Assembly: GCF_026240905.1 (NCBI RefSeq)
Contig: NZ_JAPEVI010000003.1
Span: 2,728,001-2,792,000 of the forward strand
From: Roseibium salinum
Lineage (GTDB): Bacteria > Pseudomonadota > Alphaproteobacteria > Rhizobiales > Stappiaceae
Direction of reading: 5' to 3'
Length of the DNA stretch: 64,000 bases
Made by a program: the position numbers and the translations under genes. The notes under the pieces are model-generated. The model saw nothing but the letters and a program-made list of their open reading frames with translations, made no database searches and was not told where the DNA came from. Each line of letters starts with the position of its first letter. Within the stretch, counting starts at the first letter, position 1. Shown here one piece after another: positions 34,314 through 43,663 of this stretch.

Positions 34314-34715
34314 ATGGACACTCTCAAAAAGCGCTCCGAGTTCCTGGCCGTCGCAAAAGGCGGCCGGCTGGGTCGGCGCGCTTTTGTGATTCAGGGCCGC
34401 AAGCGCGACAAGGACGGTGCTCCGCGGGTGGGCTATACGGTCACCAAGAAGACCGGCAATTCGGTCATGCGCAGCCGCATCAAGCGGCGGCTGAGAGCGG
34501 CCGTGGCCGAACTCGATCCCGGTGAAGTTCCGCAAAGTGCGGACTTTGTGCTCGTCGCGCGCGACAGTGCACTCACTCTTCCCTTTCAAAAACTCGTCGC
34601 AGACCTTAAGTCTGGCCTGGGCCAGGTGCTGGACCCCGACACACAGCGCGGATGGGGAAAGCCGCGCCGGGCGAAACGGCAGGACCAAACGACAATGCGC
34701 AGGAAACAGGGGTAA
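34314..34715 (+). CDS. rnpA: ribonuclease P protein component
   Basis: About 133 residues from ATG 34314 (MDTLKKRSEFLAVAKGGRLG), the usual family start. An in-frame ATG at 34281 would add 11 residues and cannot be excluded. The basic RNA-binding core VGYTVTKKTGNSVMRSRIKR then RLRAAVAE carries the R-N-x-x-KR-x-x-R motif in the form R-SRIKRRLR. With the catalytic RNA it matures tRNA 5' ends. It follows rpmH by 60 bases and precedes yidC by 6, as in most bacteria. The C-terminal 25 residues are a basic, probably disordered tail. Confidence 0.95.
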   Translation: MDTLKKRSEFLAVAKGGRLGRRAFVIQGRKRDKDGAPRVGYTVTKKTGNSVMRSRIKRRLRAAVAELDPGEVPQSADFVLVARDSALTLPFQKLVADLKSGLGQVLDPDTQRGWGKPRRAKRQDQTTMRRKQG

Positions 34716-34721
34716 CTCCAG

Positions 34722-36548
34722 TTGATTTCTGAAAACCGAAACACGATTCTGGCAATCGTATTGTCCCTGATCGTACTGCTCGGCTGGCAGTATTTTGTGG
34801 CCGCACCGCAACTGGAGCGCAAGCAGGCCCAACTCGAGGCGCAACAGCAGGGCGAAGCAGGCCCTCAGGCGACCAGCGGCAACCCGGATGCTCCGCAGCC
34901 TTCCGTCACGCCGGGTGACGGCACGTCCGCTCAGGCACCGGCAACCGGCGGCCAGGTGGGTTTCGCGAACAGGCAGCAGGCACTGGCGGCCTCCTCCCGC
35001 GTGAGCATCGACACGCCCCGCCTGGAAGGCTCGGTGAACCTCACCGGGGGACGCCTCGACGACCTGCGCCTCAAGGACTACCACGAGACCGTCAACAAGA
35101 GCAGCCCGACCATCGTGCTGTTCTCCCCCTCGGGCAGCCCTGACCCCTATTATTCCGACTATGGCTGGGTCGCCGATGCGGGCGCCGATGTTGCCCTTCC
35201 CGGGCCAAACACCGTCTGGTCCATCGAAGGCGACGCAACGCTGACGCCGGACACGCCGCTGACGCTCACCTGGGACAATGGCGCGGGCCTGACGTTCAAG
35301 CGCAGCTTCGCGGTGGACGAGAACTACATGTTCACCGTCACCCAGTCCGTCGAAAACACCTCTGCGGACGACGTCACCCTTCACCCATACGGCCTGATCG
35401 CCCGCCACGGCACACCGGAGACCACCGGCTTCTTCATCCTGCATGAAGGGCTGCTGGGCGTTTTCGGCGAAGAAGGCCTCAAGGAAGTCGACTATGACGA
35501 CCTGGAGGAGGAAGGAACGATCCGGCCGGCGAAGGTCGACCAGGGCTGGCTCGGCATTACCGACAAGTATTGGGCCGCGACGCTGATCCCGTCTCCCGGC
35601 GAGGAGTTCCAGCCGAGCTTCCGGCACTCCACCACGACCGGCAATTTCCAGACGGATTTCCTCGGCACCAGCGTTACGGTTCCGGCCGGCGGAACGGGCG
35701 AGACGAGCTCCTATCTGTTCGCCGGCGCCAAGGAGACCAAGCTCCTGGACGGCTATGAGGAAGCGCTCGGTGTCCACCGGTTCGAGCTTCTGATCGACTG
35801 GGGATGGTTCTACTTCCTGACCAAACCGATGTTCTTTGCCATCGACTGGTTCTTCCACCTGACCGGCAATTTCGGCGTCGCCATTCTTCTGGTGACCGTG
35901 ATCGTCAAGCTGATCTTCTTCCCGCTGGCCAACAAGTCCTACGTCTCCATGAGCAAGATGAAGCTCGTGCAGCCGCAGATGACGGAGATCCGCGAGAAAT
36001 ACGGCGACGACCGCCAGAAGCAGCAGCAGGCGCTGATGGAGCTCTACAAGAAAGAGAAGATCAATCCGCTGGCCGGCTGTCTGCCGATCCTGATCCAGAT
36101 CCCGGTGTTCTTCTCGCTCTACAAGGTGCTGTTCGTCACCATCGAGATGCGCCACGCGCCGTTCTTCGGCTGGATCAGGGATCTGTCGGCACCGGACCCG
36201 ACCACCATCTTCAACCTGTTCGGCCTGATCCCCTGGGACCCGCCGCAGATGCTGATGCTGGGCGTGTGGCCGCTGCTGATGGGGATCACCATGTTCATCC
36301 AGATGAAGATGAACCCGGCTCCGCCGGACCCGACCCAGCAGATGATCTTCACCTGGATGCCGGTGATCTTCACCTTCATGCTGGCGTCCTTCCCGGCGGG
36401 TCTGGTGATCTACTGGGCGTGGAACAACACCCTGTCCGTGACCCAGCAATACGTGATCATGCGCCGTCAGGGAGCCAAGGTGGAGCTCTGGGACAATCTC
36501 CGGCCGCTTTTCAAGCGAAAGAAACCGGCCTCCGGCGACAAGAACTGA
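34722..36548 (+). CDS. yidC: membrane protein insertase YidC
   Basis: 608 residues with a TTG start ([20 protein letters not shown]). An N-terminal membrane helix is followed by a large periplasmic beta-sandwich domain (about residues 100-340). Five C-terminal helices form the insertase core, with [40 protein letters not shown] and [20 protein letters not shown]. The full-length alphaproteobacterial form is intact, with a [11 protein letters not shown] tail. It inserts proteins into the inner membrane with or without SecYEG. It is third in rpmH-rnpA-yidC and is followed by an intrinsic terminator at 36593. Confidence 0.97.
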   Translation: MISENRNTILAIVLSLIVLLGWQYFVAAPQLERKQAQLEAQQQGEAGPQATSGNPDAPQPSVTPGDGTSAQAPATGGQVGFANRQQALAASSRVSIDTPRLEGSVNLTGGRLDDLRLKDYHETVNKSSPTIVLFSPSGSPDPYYSDYGWVADAGADVALPGPNTVWSIEGDATLTPDTPLTLTWDNGAGLTFKRSFAVDENYMFTVTQSVENTSADDVTLHPYGLIARHGTPETTGFFILHEGLLGVFGEEGLKEVDYDDLEEEGTIRPAKVDQGWLGITDKYWAATLIPSPGEEFQPSFRHSTTTGNFQTDFLGTSVTVPAGGTGETSSYLFAGAKETKLLDGYEEALGVHRFELLIDWGWFYFLTKPMFFAIDWFFHLTGNFGVAILLVTVIVKLIFFPLANKSYVSMSKMKLVQPQMTEIREKYGDDRQKQQQALMELYKKEKINPLAGCLPILIQIPVFFSLYKVLFVTIEMRHAPFFGWIRDLSAPDPTTIFNLFGLIPWDPPQMLMLGVWPLLMGITMFIQMKMNPAPPDPTQQMIFTWMPVIFTFMLASFPAGLVIYWAWNNTLSVTQQYVIMRRQGAKVELWDNLRPLFKRKKPASGDKN

Positions 36549-36592
36549 GACCGGTCCGGGGGCTGACAAGCCCGCAAAGACCTGATAAGAAA

Positions 36593-36625
36593 CAGGGCCT
36601 CGCCATTCGGCGGGGCTCTTTTTCC
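36593..36625 (+). terminator. intrinsic terminator after yidC
   Basis: GGCCTCGCC pairs with GGCGGGGCT around an ATTC loop, followed by CTTTTTCC. It sits 45 bases beyond the yidC stop and separates the operon from the acetyltransferase gene. Confidence 0.8.
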
Positions 36626-36763
36626 GTTTTAGAGGAGTGCATGGACTGATGATCCGATAAGGCAAGACCTGTTCCGCAAGGCGAAGTCGCTCACCGGTAG
36701 GTCGACCGCGTTCACGAACGCGATTTCTTTCTTCCCCTTGTTTCTTGCTTTCTTGGAGGTCCC

Positions 36764-37444
36764 ATGCGCGGCCCGTCTCCCGACACCCTTCATCCGTTCA
36801 ATGGTGAACCGCACACGGTTTTCCTGAAGAACGTCATCACGCGCCCGAATATCGAAGTCGGCGATTTCACCTATTATAACGACCTGACCGCAGCGTCGGA
36901 CTTCGAAAACCGCAACGTGCGCTACCATTTCGAATTCCTCGGCGACCGGCTGAAGATCGGGCGGTTCTGCGCCCTTGCGCAGGGCACCACCTTCATCATG
37001 AACGGCGCGAACCACGCCATGACCGGGTTCTCGACCTATCCATTCAACATCTTCGACGAGGCCTGGCGGCAGGGTTTCGACCTGGCCACGATCTTCGACC
37101 ATCTGCGCGGCGATACCATCGTCGAACACGATGTCTGGTTCGGAACCGGTGCCACGGTGATGCCGGGCGTCACAATCTGCTCCGGGGCGATTATCGGCGC
37201 GAATGCCGTGGTGGCCGCGGACGTGCCGCCCTATGCGGTCGTCGTCGGCAATCCGGGCCGCATCGTCCGCCTGCGTTTCGACGAAGACACCATCGAGCGC
37301 CTTCTGGACATCGCCTGGTGGGATTGGCCGGTGGAAAAGATCACGCGGCACCTGGGGGCGATCCGGGGCGCGGAAATCAGCGCGCTGGAACAGGCCTCGA
37401 TCGAGCCCGAATGCGCGCTCGACGCCGACCGCAAGGCAGGGTAG
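36764..37444 (+). CDS. CatB-related xenobiotic O-acetyltransferase (hexapeptide family)
   Basis: The protein has 226 residues. Left-handed beta-helix repeats (LKIGRFCALAQGTTFIMNGA, later VWFGTGATVMPGVTICSGAI, IGANAVVAADVPPYAVVVGN) and the catalytic His84 in NGANHAM place it with streptogramin/chloramphenicol-type XAT enzymes. These use acetyl-CoA to acetylate hydroxyl groups. Chromosomal homologues are common and often have unknown acceptors, so antibiotic resistance should not be assumed. It lies between yidC and engB, 9 bases before engB, where the two are usually adjacent. It is therefore probably an accessory insertion that is co-transcribed with engB. Confidence 0.9.
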   Translation: MRGPSPDTLHPFNGEPHTVFLKNVITRPNIEVGDFTYYNDLTAASDFENRNVRYHFEFLGDRLKIGRFCALAQGTTFIMNGANHAMTGFSTYPFNIFDEAWRQGFDLATIFDHLRGDTIVEHDVWFGTGATVMPGVTICSGAIIGANAVVAADVPPYAVVVGNPGRIVRLRFDEDTIERLLDIAWWDWPVEKITRHLGAIRGAEISALEQASIEPECALDADRKAG

Positions 37445-37453
37445 AAGGCGCCC

Positions 37454-38101
37454 ATGAGCGAAGAACAAACCTATAGCGAGGAAGACCTGGAGGCGGGCCG
37501 GCTGATGTTCGCCCGCCCCTGGGACTTCCTGACCAGCGTCACCGACATGTCCAACCTGCCGGAGGCAGCGGGCATCGAGATTGCCTTTGCAGGCCGGTCC
37601 AATGTGGGCAAGTCCAGCCTGATCAACGCCCTGACCGGACGCAAGGGGCTGGCCCGCACATCGTCCACACCCGGCCGGACGCAAATGCTGAACTTCTTCG
37701 TGGCGCCCGACACCCCGCTGACGATCGTCGACATGCCCGGTTACGGCTATGCGCAGGCGCCGAAGGACATGGTGGAAGCCTGGACCCGGCTGGTGTTCTC
37801 GTATCTGCGCGGCCGTCCGAACCTGCGCCGGGTCATCCTGCTGATCGACAGCCGGCACGGCATCAAGAAGAACGACCTGGAGGCGATGGAGCTTCTGGAC
37901 AAGGCGGCGGTCGTCTACCAGGTCGTGCTGACAAAGTGCGACAAGATCAAGCCGCCCCAGCTTACACGGCTGATCACGGACACCGGCGCCATTCTCGCCA
38001 AGCGCGTTGCCGCCTATCCTGAAGTCATCGCCACGTCGTCGGACAAGAATGTCGGCATCGATACGCTGCGCGCCGAGCTCTGCAGCCTCGCCAGCCAGTA
38101 G
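37454..38101 (+). CDS. engB: ribosome biogenesis GTPase EngB/YihA/YsxC
   Basis: The protein has 215 residues. G1 is GRSNVGKSS (47-55), G2 lies near SSTPGRTQ, G3 is DMPGYG, G4 is TKCD and G5 is ATSSDKN. The order and length match EngB, an essential GTPase for assembly of the 50S subunit. It follows the acetyltransferase by 9 bases and precedes argB by 123. The yidC-engB-argB order is standard in rhizobia. Confidence 0.96.
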   Translation: MSEEQTYSEEDLEAGRLMFARPWDFLTSVTDMSNLPEAAGIEIAFAGRSNVGKSSLINALTGRKGLARTSSTPGRTQMLNFFVAPDTPLTIVDMPGYGYAQAPKDMVEAWTRLVFSYLRGRPNLRRVILLIDSRHGIKKNDLEAMELLDKAAVVYQVVLTKCDKIKPPQLTRLITDTGAILAKRVAAYPEVIATSSDKNVGIDTLRAELCSLASQ

Positions 38102-38224
38102 GCCGGGTCCCGTCGCCACAGCGTTTGGCGGGCACCCGGCTTGTCATTGTGAAGCCCCGCCAAACCGGCTATAGCAGGGATCCTTCGCATTCTGTCTTTA
38201 AAGTCCGACGAGTATTGCACGTTC

Positions 38225-39112
38225 ATGACCACGCCTGAAACTGCCAGCCGCGCCCATATCATCGCTCAAGCCCTGCCCTACATGCAGCGCTATGACGACA
38301 AGACCGTCGTCGTCAAATATGGCGGCCACGCCATGGGCGATGCGGATCTCGGCCAGGCCTTTGCCCGCGACATCACCCTGCTTCGCCAGTCCGGCGTCCA
38401 CCCGGTGGTCGTCCATGGCGGCGGCCCGCAGATCGGGAAGATGCTGCAGCGGCTGAACATCGTCAGCGAATTCAAGGGCGGCCTGCGGGTCACCGACAAG
38501 GCCACGGTCGAAGTCGTCGAAATGGTGCTCGCGGGCTCGATCAACAAGGAAATCGTGCAGCTCATCAATGCGGAAGGCGGCCGGGCGGTCGGCCTGTGCG
38601 GCAAGGACGGCAACCTGATCACCGCCCGCAAGCTGACGCGGACGCTCGTCGATCCGGACAGCAACATCGAGAGCGTCGTCGATCTCGGCTTCGTGGGCGA
38701 GCCGGCCACAGTGGACCCGACCGTGCTGAAACTGGTGCTGAAGGAAGACATCATTCCGGTGGTGGCGCCCGTCGCGCCGGGTGAGGACGGCGAAACCTAC
38801 AATATCAACGCGGACACTTGTGCAGGCGCGATCGCCGGTTCCCTCGGTGCCAAGCGCCTCCTGTTCCTGACGGACGTCCCCGGCGTCCTCGACAAGGAAG
38901 GCAATCTCATCAAGCAGCTGACCGTCGCCAGGGCCCGCGAGCTGATGGCCGACGGCACGATTTCCGGCGGCATGATCCCGAAGGTCGAAACCTGCATCGA
39001 GGCACTGGACCGGGGCGTCGAAGGCGTCGTCATCCTGAACGGCAAGGTCCCGCACGCGGTTCTTCTGGAACTCTTCACCGATGGCGGCGCGGGGACCTTG
39101 ATCCGACCGTGA
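38225..39112 (+). CDS. argB: acetylglutamate kinase
   Basis: The protein has 295 residues. The phosphate-binding [11 protein letters not shown] (about 25-36), the substrate loop [14 protein letters not shown], and the nucleotide-domain motifs [14 protein letters not shown] and [16 protein letters not shown] are all present. It phosphorylates N-acetylglutamate, the second step of arginine synthesis. The N-terminal helix extension before the kinase core suggests the hexameric, arginine-inhibited type. Its TGA overlaps the GTG start of the next gene (GTGA), implying coupling. Confidence 0.97.
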   Translation: MTTPETASRAHIIAQALPYMQRYDDKTVVVKYGGHAMGDADLGQAFARDITLLRQSGVHPVVVHGGGPQIGKMLQRLNIVSEFKGGLRVTDKATVEVVEMVLAGSINKEIVQLINAEGGRAVGLCGKDGNLITARKLTRTLVDPDSNIESVVDLGFVGEPATVDPTVLKLVLKEDIIPVVAPVAPGEDGETYNINADTCAGAIAGSLGAKRLLFLTDVPGVLDKEGNLIKQLTVARARELMADGTISGGMIPKVETCIEALDRGVEGVVILNGKVPHAVLLELFTDGGAGTLIRP

Positions 39113-39852
39113 CCGGCAAAGACCCCCAGCCCCGCGAGGGCCAGCAGGCACACCGGCAAGACCTGAGGGTTTTCCGGGGTGTCGAGGCCTGGGTTTTCGA
39201 TCTCGACAACACGCTCTATCCCCATGAGGCCAATCTGTTTGCGCAGATCGACGAGCAGATCGCGCGCTACATCCAGAAAATCCTGGACCTTCCCCCCGAC
39301 GAAGCGATGGCCCACCAGAAGGCGCTTTACCATGAACACGGGACGACGCTTCGCGGCCTGATGACCACCCATGAAATCGATCCGGACGATTATCTGCGCT
39401 TCGTGCATGACATCGACTATTCGGCCCTTGCCCCCAATCCGGAGCTCGGCCATGCGATCGAGGCGCTGCCGGGCAAAAAGTTCATCTTCACCAACGGCGA
39501 CCGGCCGCATGCGGAGCGCACCGCGGCCGCCCTCGGCATATCCGATCATTTCGAAGACATATTCGACATCGTCTCGGCGGACCTGATCCCCAAGCCCAAC
39601 CGGGAGACCTACGAGAAATTCGTGGATCGAACGGGGATCTCCCCGGCGCGCTCGGCCATGTTCGAGGACCTGCCGAAAAACCTGCATACACCGCATCTTC
39701 TCGGCATGCGGACGACGCTGATCGTTCCGAAGGGATCGCGGGACGTCTTCCAGGAATCCTGGGACCTGGAAGACGACCGCTATGCCCATGTGGATTTCGT
39801 CACCGACGATCTGACCGGTTTTCTCAAGGCCGTTCTGGGCGCGCTGAAATAG
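39109..39852 (+). CDS. HAD-family pyrimidine 5'-nucleotidase
   Basis: 247 residues using the GTG at 39109, which overlaps the argB stop as GTGA; no ATG is better placed. The HAD motifs are [11 protein letters not shown] (Asp31, Asp33), [16 protein letters not shown] in [10 protein letters not shown], and [11 protein letters not shown]. The [18 protein letters not shown] start and length match the SDT1/PHM8-like pyrimidine 5'-nucleotidase group found after argB in rhizobia. These dephosphorylate UMP/CMP or related metabolites. The reaction is assigned by family and not shown here. Confidence 0.9.
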   Translation: MTGKDPQPREGQQAHRQDLRVFRGVEAWVFDLDNTLYPHEANLFAQIDEQIARYIQKILDLPPDEAMAHQKALYHEHGTTLRGLMTTHEIDPDDYLRFVHDIDYSALAPNPELGHAIEALPGKKFIFTNGDRPHAERTAAALGISDHFEDIFDIVSADLIPKPNRETYEKFVDRTGISPARSAMFEDLPKNLHTPHLLGMRTTLIVPKGSRDVFQESWDLEDDRYAHVDFVTDDLTGFLKAVLGALK

Positions 39853-39880
39853 TTCATCCCGCATTTTGAAGTTAACGGTC

Positions 39881-39920
39881 CTGCATTCAGGCGGCTCTGT
39901 CTGAACGCAGGTTGATCTGG
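39881..39920. repeat. REP-like palindromic repeat, copy 2
   Basis: CTGCATTCAG-N10-CTGAACGCAG-GTTGATCTGG has the same layout as 13641-13680. The first two blocks pair as an imperfect stem. Both copies lie just downstream of a gene (here 28 bases after the nucleotidase stop). Confidence 0.55.
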
Positions 39921-39934
39921 CGCTGAGGGACCAA

Positions 39935-39949
39935 CTCAACTAGTTTGAG
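39935..39949. promoter_or_regulatory. dyad CTCAA-N5-TTGAG before the LysR gene
   Basis: CTCAA and TTGAG are inverted around CTAGT, and ACTCAAC recurs at 39954-39960. It lies within 45 bases of the LysR start, a plausible autoregulatory site. Confidence 0.35.
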
Positions 39950-39976
39950 CAAAACTCAACTGTCGGAGACCGTTCC

Positions 39977-40840
39977 ATGGCGTCCCTGCGCGCGCTGCAT
40001 GCCTTTTCCCTGCTCGCCCGGCTCGGCCGGGCGGCGCTTGCCGCCGAAAAGCTGGGCGTGTCGCCATCCGCCCTTTCCCACCTGATGCGCAAGCTGGAAA
40101 GCGAGCTTGGGGCGACGCTGGTCAACCGGGACGGGCGCGGGCTGACGCTGACCGAGGAAGGCCAGCGGCTGGCGCTCAGCCTGGGCGATGCCTTCGACCG
40201 GATCGAGGAGGCTGTCGACAGCTTCAAGCGGCGCGGGCGCACCGAACTCAGGATCAGCACGGTTTCGACCTTCGCGACCCGCTGGCTGATCCCGCGCCTG
40301 CCTGCCTTCCAGGCGAGCCAGCCGGATGTCGAGCTGCTCCTGTCCGCCTCGACACGCATGGTGGATCTCGGCCGGGAGAATTATGACTGTGCGATCCGGC
40401 TCGGCAAAGGCAACTGGCCGAGCGTCGAAAGCCACCTCCTGTGGAAGGAGCATCTGGCGGTCGCGCTCGCACCCGGTCTGTTGAGCGGCAAGGATGCTGC
40501 GGACCCCTCCGTCCTGACCGGGCTGCGCCTCCTGCACACGGCCTCGCGCCGCAACGACTGGATCATCTGGCTGGAGGCTGCCGGCCTCACCCATGCCGAC
40601 ACCAAGTCCGGCATGGTCCTGCAGAGCCGCGACCTTGCCATCCAGGCGGCGATTGCCGGCATGGGCGCCATCGTGATCGACCGCCGGTTCGTGTCGCAGG
40701 AACTGGAGGCGGGACACCTGGTGATGCCGGACTGGAAGGTGGTCGAACTCGACACCGGCTACTGGTTCGTCCGCTCGCCGGCCCGCACCCTCACCCGCCC
40801 TGTCGCAGCCTTCCGGGACTGGCTGCAGACGACGGCGTGA
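39977..40840 (+). CDS. LysR-family transcriptional regulator (GcvA-like)
   Basis: The protein has 287 residues. The N-terminal helix-turn-helix (LRALHAFSLLARLGRAALAA, EKLGVSPSALSHLMRKLE) is followed by a type II periplasmic-binding sensor domain (LRISTVSTFATRWLIPRLPA, FQASQPDVELLLSAS). The ATRWLIPRL sequence is typical of the GcvA-type subgroup. It converges on an EamA transporter gene with 7 bases between stops, a pairing often seen when LysR regulates an exporter. That link is inference. A GGAG box lies 9 bases before the ATG. Confidence 0.9.
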   Translation: MASLRALHAFSLLARLGRAALAAEKLGVSPSALSHLMRKLESELGATLVNRDGRGLTLTEEGQRLALSLGDAFDRIEEAVDSFKRRGRTELRISTVSTFATRWLIPRLPAFQASQPDVELLLSASTRMVDLGRENYDCAIRLGKGNWPSVESHLLWKEHLAVALAPGLLSGKDAADPSVLTGLRLLHTASRRNDWIIWLEAAGLTHADTKSGMVLQSRDLAIQAAIAGMGAIVIDRRFVSQELEAGHLVMPDWKVVELDTGYWFVRSPARTLTRPVAAFRDWLQTTA

Positions 40841-40847
40841 GCGCAGC

Positions 40848-41753
40848 TCAGCGCAGCAGAATGATCCCGAGCACGGCAAGGACGATCAGGACGCATCCGA
40901 GGATTTCGGATTTGGCGATGATCTCCTTGAACACCAGCCAGGAGGCCAGGAAGGTGAACACGAGCTCGATCTGGGCAAGTGACCGCACATAGGCAACGTT
41001 CTGCAGGGTCATGGCCGTGAACCAGCCGATGGAGCCGGCAACGCCGGAGGCGCCGACCCAGACGGCGCTGCGCCAGGCACTCAGGCTGGCGCGGAGCTGG
41101 TCCGGTTCCCGGATGACCATCCAGACAGCCATGGCAATGGTCTGGAACGATGTCGCATAGACCAGGGCATAGGCGGCCTGCATCGGAACGCCCGTGCCCT
41201 CCAGCGACAGGGACGCCGTGCGGTAAGCGACCGCGGAAGCCCCGAAGAAGGCGGCCGAGGCAAGGCCGATCAACGCCGGCTTTCCGGCGAGCGACCGGAG
41301 CACGGCCGATACCGTGAGGGGCACGCGAGCCAGGGAAATCACGATGACGCCGGCGATCCCCATCACGATGCACACGGCAGCGGCGAGCGAAATCCTTTCC
41401 CCCAGCACCAGAAACCCGAACAGGGCGGCCTGGATCGGCTCCGTCTTCGAATAGGCTGTGCCGACCGCGAAGTTGCGGAAGGCGAACAGATGGATCAGCA
41501 GAAACGTGCCCAGGATCTGCGCAAGGCCGCCCAGGGCGCCGGCGATCAGCATCGTCGCGTTGGGAAGGGGCAGCGGATAACCGAACACCGTGTGGAGCAC
41601 GGCCGCATAAAGTACCGCAAAGGGCACGCCGTAACCGAAACGCACGAAGGTTGCCCCGGTCGTCCCCAGCTTGCCCTTCAGGTGCTTCTGCATGGCCGTG
41701 CGCAGGTTCTGACAGAACGCGGCGCCGATCGTGATCGGTATCCATAACTCCAC
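40848..41753 (-). CDS. DMT-superfamily transporter (EamA domains)
   Basis: The protein has 301 residues with ten predicted membrane helices in two EamA repeats. The first runs from ITIGAAFCQNLRTAMQKHLK to about residue 140, the second from VLRSLAGKPALIGLASAAFF on. Conserved EamA features include YSKTEPIQAALFGFLVLGER in repeat 1 and QIELVFTFLASWLVFKEI in repeat 2. Such proteins export or import metabolites and amino acids; the substrate is unknown. It converges with a LysR regulator. Confidence 0.88.
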   Translation of the reverse strand: MELWIPITIGAAFCQNLRTAMQKHLKGKLGTTGATFVRFGYGVPFAVLYAAVLHTVFGYPLPLPNATMLIAGALGGLAQILGTFLLIHLFAFRNFAVGTAYSKTEPIQAALFGFLVLGERISLAAAVCIVMGIAGVIVISLARVPLTVSAVLRSLAGKPALIGLASAAFFGASAVAYRTASLSLEGTGVPMQAAYALVYATSFQTIAMAVWMVIREPDQLRASLSAWRSAVWVGASGVAGSIGWFTAMTLQNVAYVRSLAQIELVFTFLASWLVFKEIIAKSEILGCVLIVLAVLGIILLR

Positions 41754-42019
41754 GGGTGTTTCTTTCTTGTAATTATTGATCTGAAATCATCATAAGAAAT
41801 TCCCGTTGCCGGTAAATCGGGTAAAATGGCAACTTACCGGTTATCTTTCCTCAACTATTGCAAACGATCGGCCGCCAACCCGGGCCGGCTGCGCCGCCGC
41901 GCGGCAGACGGTGCGGGACGGTATCAGGACACCCGCGGACCTTCCCGCGCTTGACAGCACTTGGTTCGGCGGCTTAGGTCCGCCCAGAATTTGTTAACGC
42001 CCCGGAGACCTTCTTCCCG

Positions 42020-42871
42020 ATGACCCCAGATCTCGCCTCCCTTGCCAAAATCATCGATGCGGCTTTTGAAGACCGCACGACGATCGAAACGACGACGACC
42101 GGTGAAATCCGCGATGCCGTGGAGACCACGCTGAACCTTCTCGACCGCGGACAGCTGCGCGTTGCCGAGAAGAAGGATGGCGAGTGGGTGGTCAATCAAT
42201 GGGCCAAGAAGGCGGTGCTCCTGTCTTTCCGCCTCAACCCGATGGACATCATCAAGGGCGGTCCGGGCGATGCCACTTGGTGGGACAAGGTGCCGTCGAA
42301 ATTCGACGGCTGGCGCGGCATCGATTTCAAGGAAGCCGGTTTCCGCGCCGTGCCGAACTGCACCGTGCGCCGCTCCGCCTTCATCGGCAAGGGCGTTGTG
42401 CTGATGCCGTCCTTCGTCAATCTCGGGGCCTATGTGGATGAAGGCACCATGGTCGACACCTGGGCGACCGTCGGCTCCTGTGCGCAGATCGGCAAGAACG
42501 TGCACCTGTCCGGCGGTGTCGGCATCGGCGGCGTTCTGGAACCGCTCCAGGCCGGACCGGTCATCATCGAGGACAACTGCTTCATCGGCGCCCGTTCGGA
42601 AGTCGTGGAAGGCTGCATCGTCCGTGAAGGCTCTGTTCTGGGAATGGGCGTCTACATCGGCCAGTCGACCCGCATCGTCAACCGGCTGACCGGCGAAATC
42701 AGCTATGGCGAAATTCCGCCCTATTCCGTGGTCGTGGCCGGGTCCATGCCGACCGCGAGCAAGATGGGCAACGGCGAACCGGCACCGAACCTCTACTGCG
42801 CCGTGATCGTGAAAATCGTCGACGAAAAAACCCGGTCGAAAACAGGCATCAACGAATTGCTGCGCGACTGA
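42020..42871 (+). CDS. dapD: 2,3,4,5-tetrahydropyridine-2,6-dicarboxylate N-succinyltransferase
   Basis: The protein has 283 residues. An N-terminal helical domain ([20 protein letters not shown]) precedes a left-handed beta-helix with hexapeptide repeats ([60 protein letters not shown]). These blocks, including the [15 protein letters not shown] segment, are diagnostic of DapD. It succinylates tetrahydrodipicolinate in the lysine/meso-diaminopimelate pathway. The partner desuccinylase dapE is 0.8 kb downstream on the other strand. An intrinsic terminator follows at 42902. Confidence 0.97.
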   Translation: MTPDLASLAKIIDAAFEDRTTIETTTTGEIRDAVETTLNLLDRGQLRVAEKKDGEWVVNQWAKKAVLLSFRLNPMDIIKGGPGDATWWDKVPSKFDGWRGIDFKEAGFRAVPNCTVRRSAFIGKGVVLMPSFVNLGAYVDEGTMVDTWATVGSCAQIGKNVHLSGGVGIGGVLEPLQAGPVIIEDNCFIGARSEVVEGCIVREGSVLGMGVYIGQSTRIVNRLTGEISYGEIPPYSVVVAGSMPTASKMGNGEPAPNLYCAVIVKIVDEKTRSKTGINELLRD

Positions 42872-42901
42872 TCCACCGCCGCATCCGTATCCTGAAAGAC
42901 G

Positions 42902-42934
42902 AAGCCCCGCCCGTTCGCACAGGCGGGGCTTTTG
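42902..42934 (+). terminator. intrinsic terminator after dapD
   Basis: AAGCCCCGCC and GGCGGGGCTT form a strong stem around CGTTCGCACA and are followed by TTTTG. Confidence 0.85.
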
Positions 42935-42980
42935 TCATCCGACCGCTCGATTGCGTGGGCCTGTACCCAGAGAGGCGGGT

Positions 42981-43595
42981 CTACACCTTCCAGAGATGCC
43001 CGACGATCTGGGCGATCACCAGCGTCAGGACGATATCGAGGACGACCACGCCGATTGCCAGGCTGATCGGGGCCTGGAGGGCGATGCGGGCGACGAGAAA
43101 GCGGTACCAGAGCACGACCAGCAGGCAGGAGAAGGACAACAGAACGGCAATTCCCGACGAAATGATCCCGAGCAGGAAGAGCAGATAAGTGATCATGTAG
43201 GGCACGGAGGCCAGCAGGCTGGTCCAGTTCCTGGCGACGATGAAGGGCACATAGCGGTGGGAGATGCCGATCGGTACCGCGACCAGCGCCAGCAGGACGG
43301 GCAACGCGATCCAGTCCATCCCCAGTCCGATAAACTGCGCCGTCCAGTAGGCCTGATCCGGAAAGGCATCGGGAGGAAACAGGTTCTCGGCGAAGAAGAA
43401 CTGCTTTTCGGCAAGGCCGCTGACCAGGAGAACGGGAACCAGAAGAACGACGACGGTAAAGGAGCGCCAGAACCCCTGAATGGACTGGTCGAAAAAGGTC
43501 ATGCCTTCGGGCCGGTTGCGCAGCAGCAGCCAGGATCCGTCAAGCGCGGCGCGAATTTCGTCCAGACTGATCAAAATCAACCGCTCCTGCCGCAT
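42981..43595 (-). CDS. hypothetical membrane protein
   Basis: The protein has 204 residues. A short cytoplasmic start (SLDEIRAALDGSWLLLRNRP) is followed by about five membrane helices, beginning FTVVVLLVPVLLVSG and ending in a hydrophobic pair VVVLDIVLTLVIAQI. The pattern resembles the YIP1-like and related small integral membrane families, but no diagnostic motif is present. It lies between dapD and dapE in the rhizobial lysine cluster, on the dapE strand and 68 bases beyond the dapE promoter side. A link to lysine synthesis is not implied. Confidence 0.7.
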   Translation of the reverse strand: MRQERLILISLDEIRAALDGSWLLLRNRPEGMTFFDQSIQGFWRSFTVVVLLVPVLLVSGLAEKQFFFAENLFPPDAFPDQAYWTAQFIGLGMDWIALPVLLALVAVPIGISHRYVPFIVARNWTSLLASVPYMITYLLFLLGIISSGIAVLLSFSCLLVVLWYRFLVARIALQAPISLAIGVVVLDIVLTLVIAQIVGHLWKV

Positions 43596-43663
43596 CGCTC
43601 TCCTGCCGCCGGCGCGTGCAAGGAAGCTGCCAGTTTACAAGACCGGCGGGACCCGAACCATAT

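Noticed and set aside
34254..36665. Minus-strand open frame of about 800 codons opposite rnpA and yidC
   Set aside because: Antisense to two firmly identified genes; composition is typical of a shadow frame.
36764..37444. Antibiotic-resistance gene call for the CatB-related acetyltransferase
   Set aside because: Chromosomal XAT homologues often have other acceptors, and no mobile or resistance context is present.
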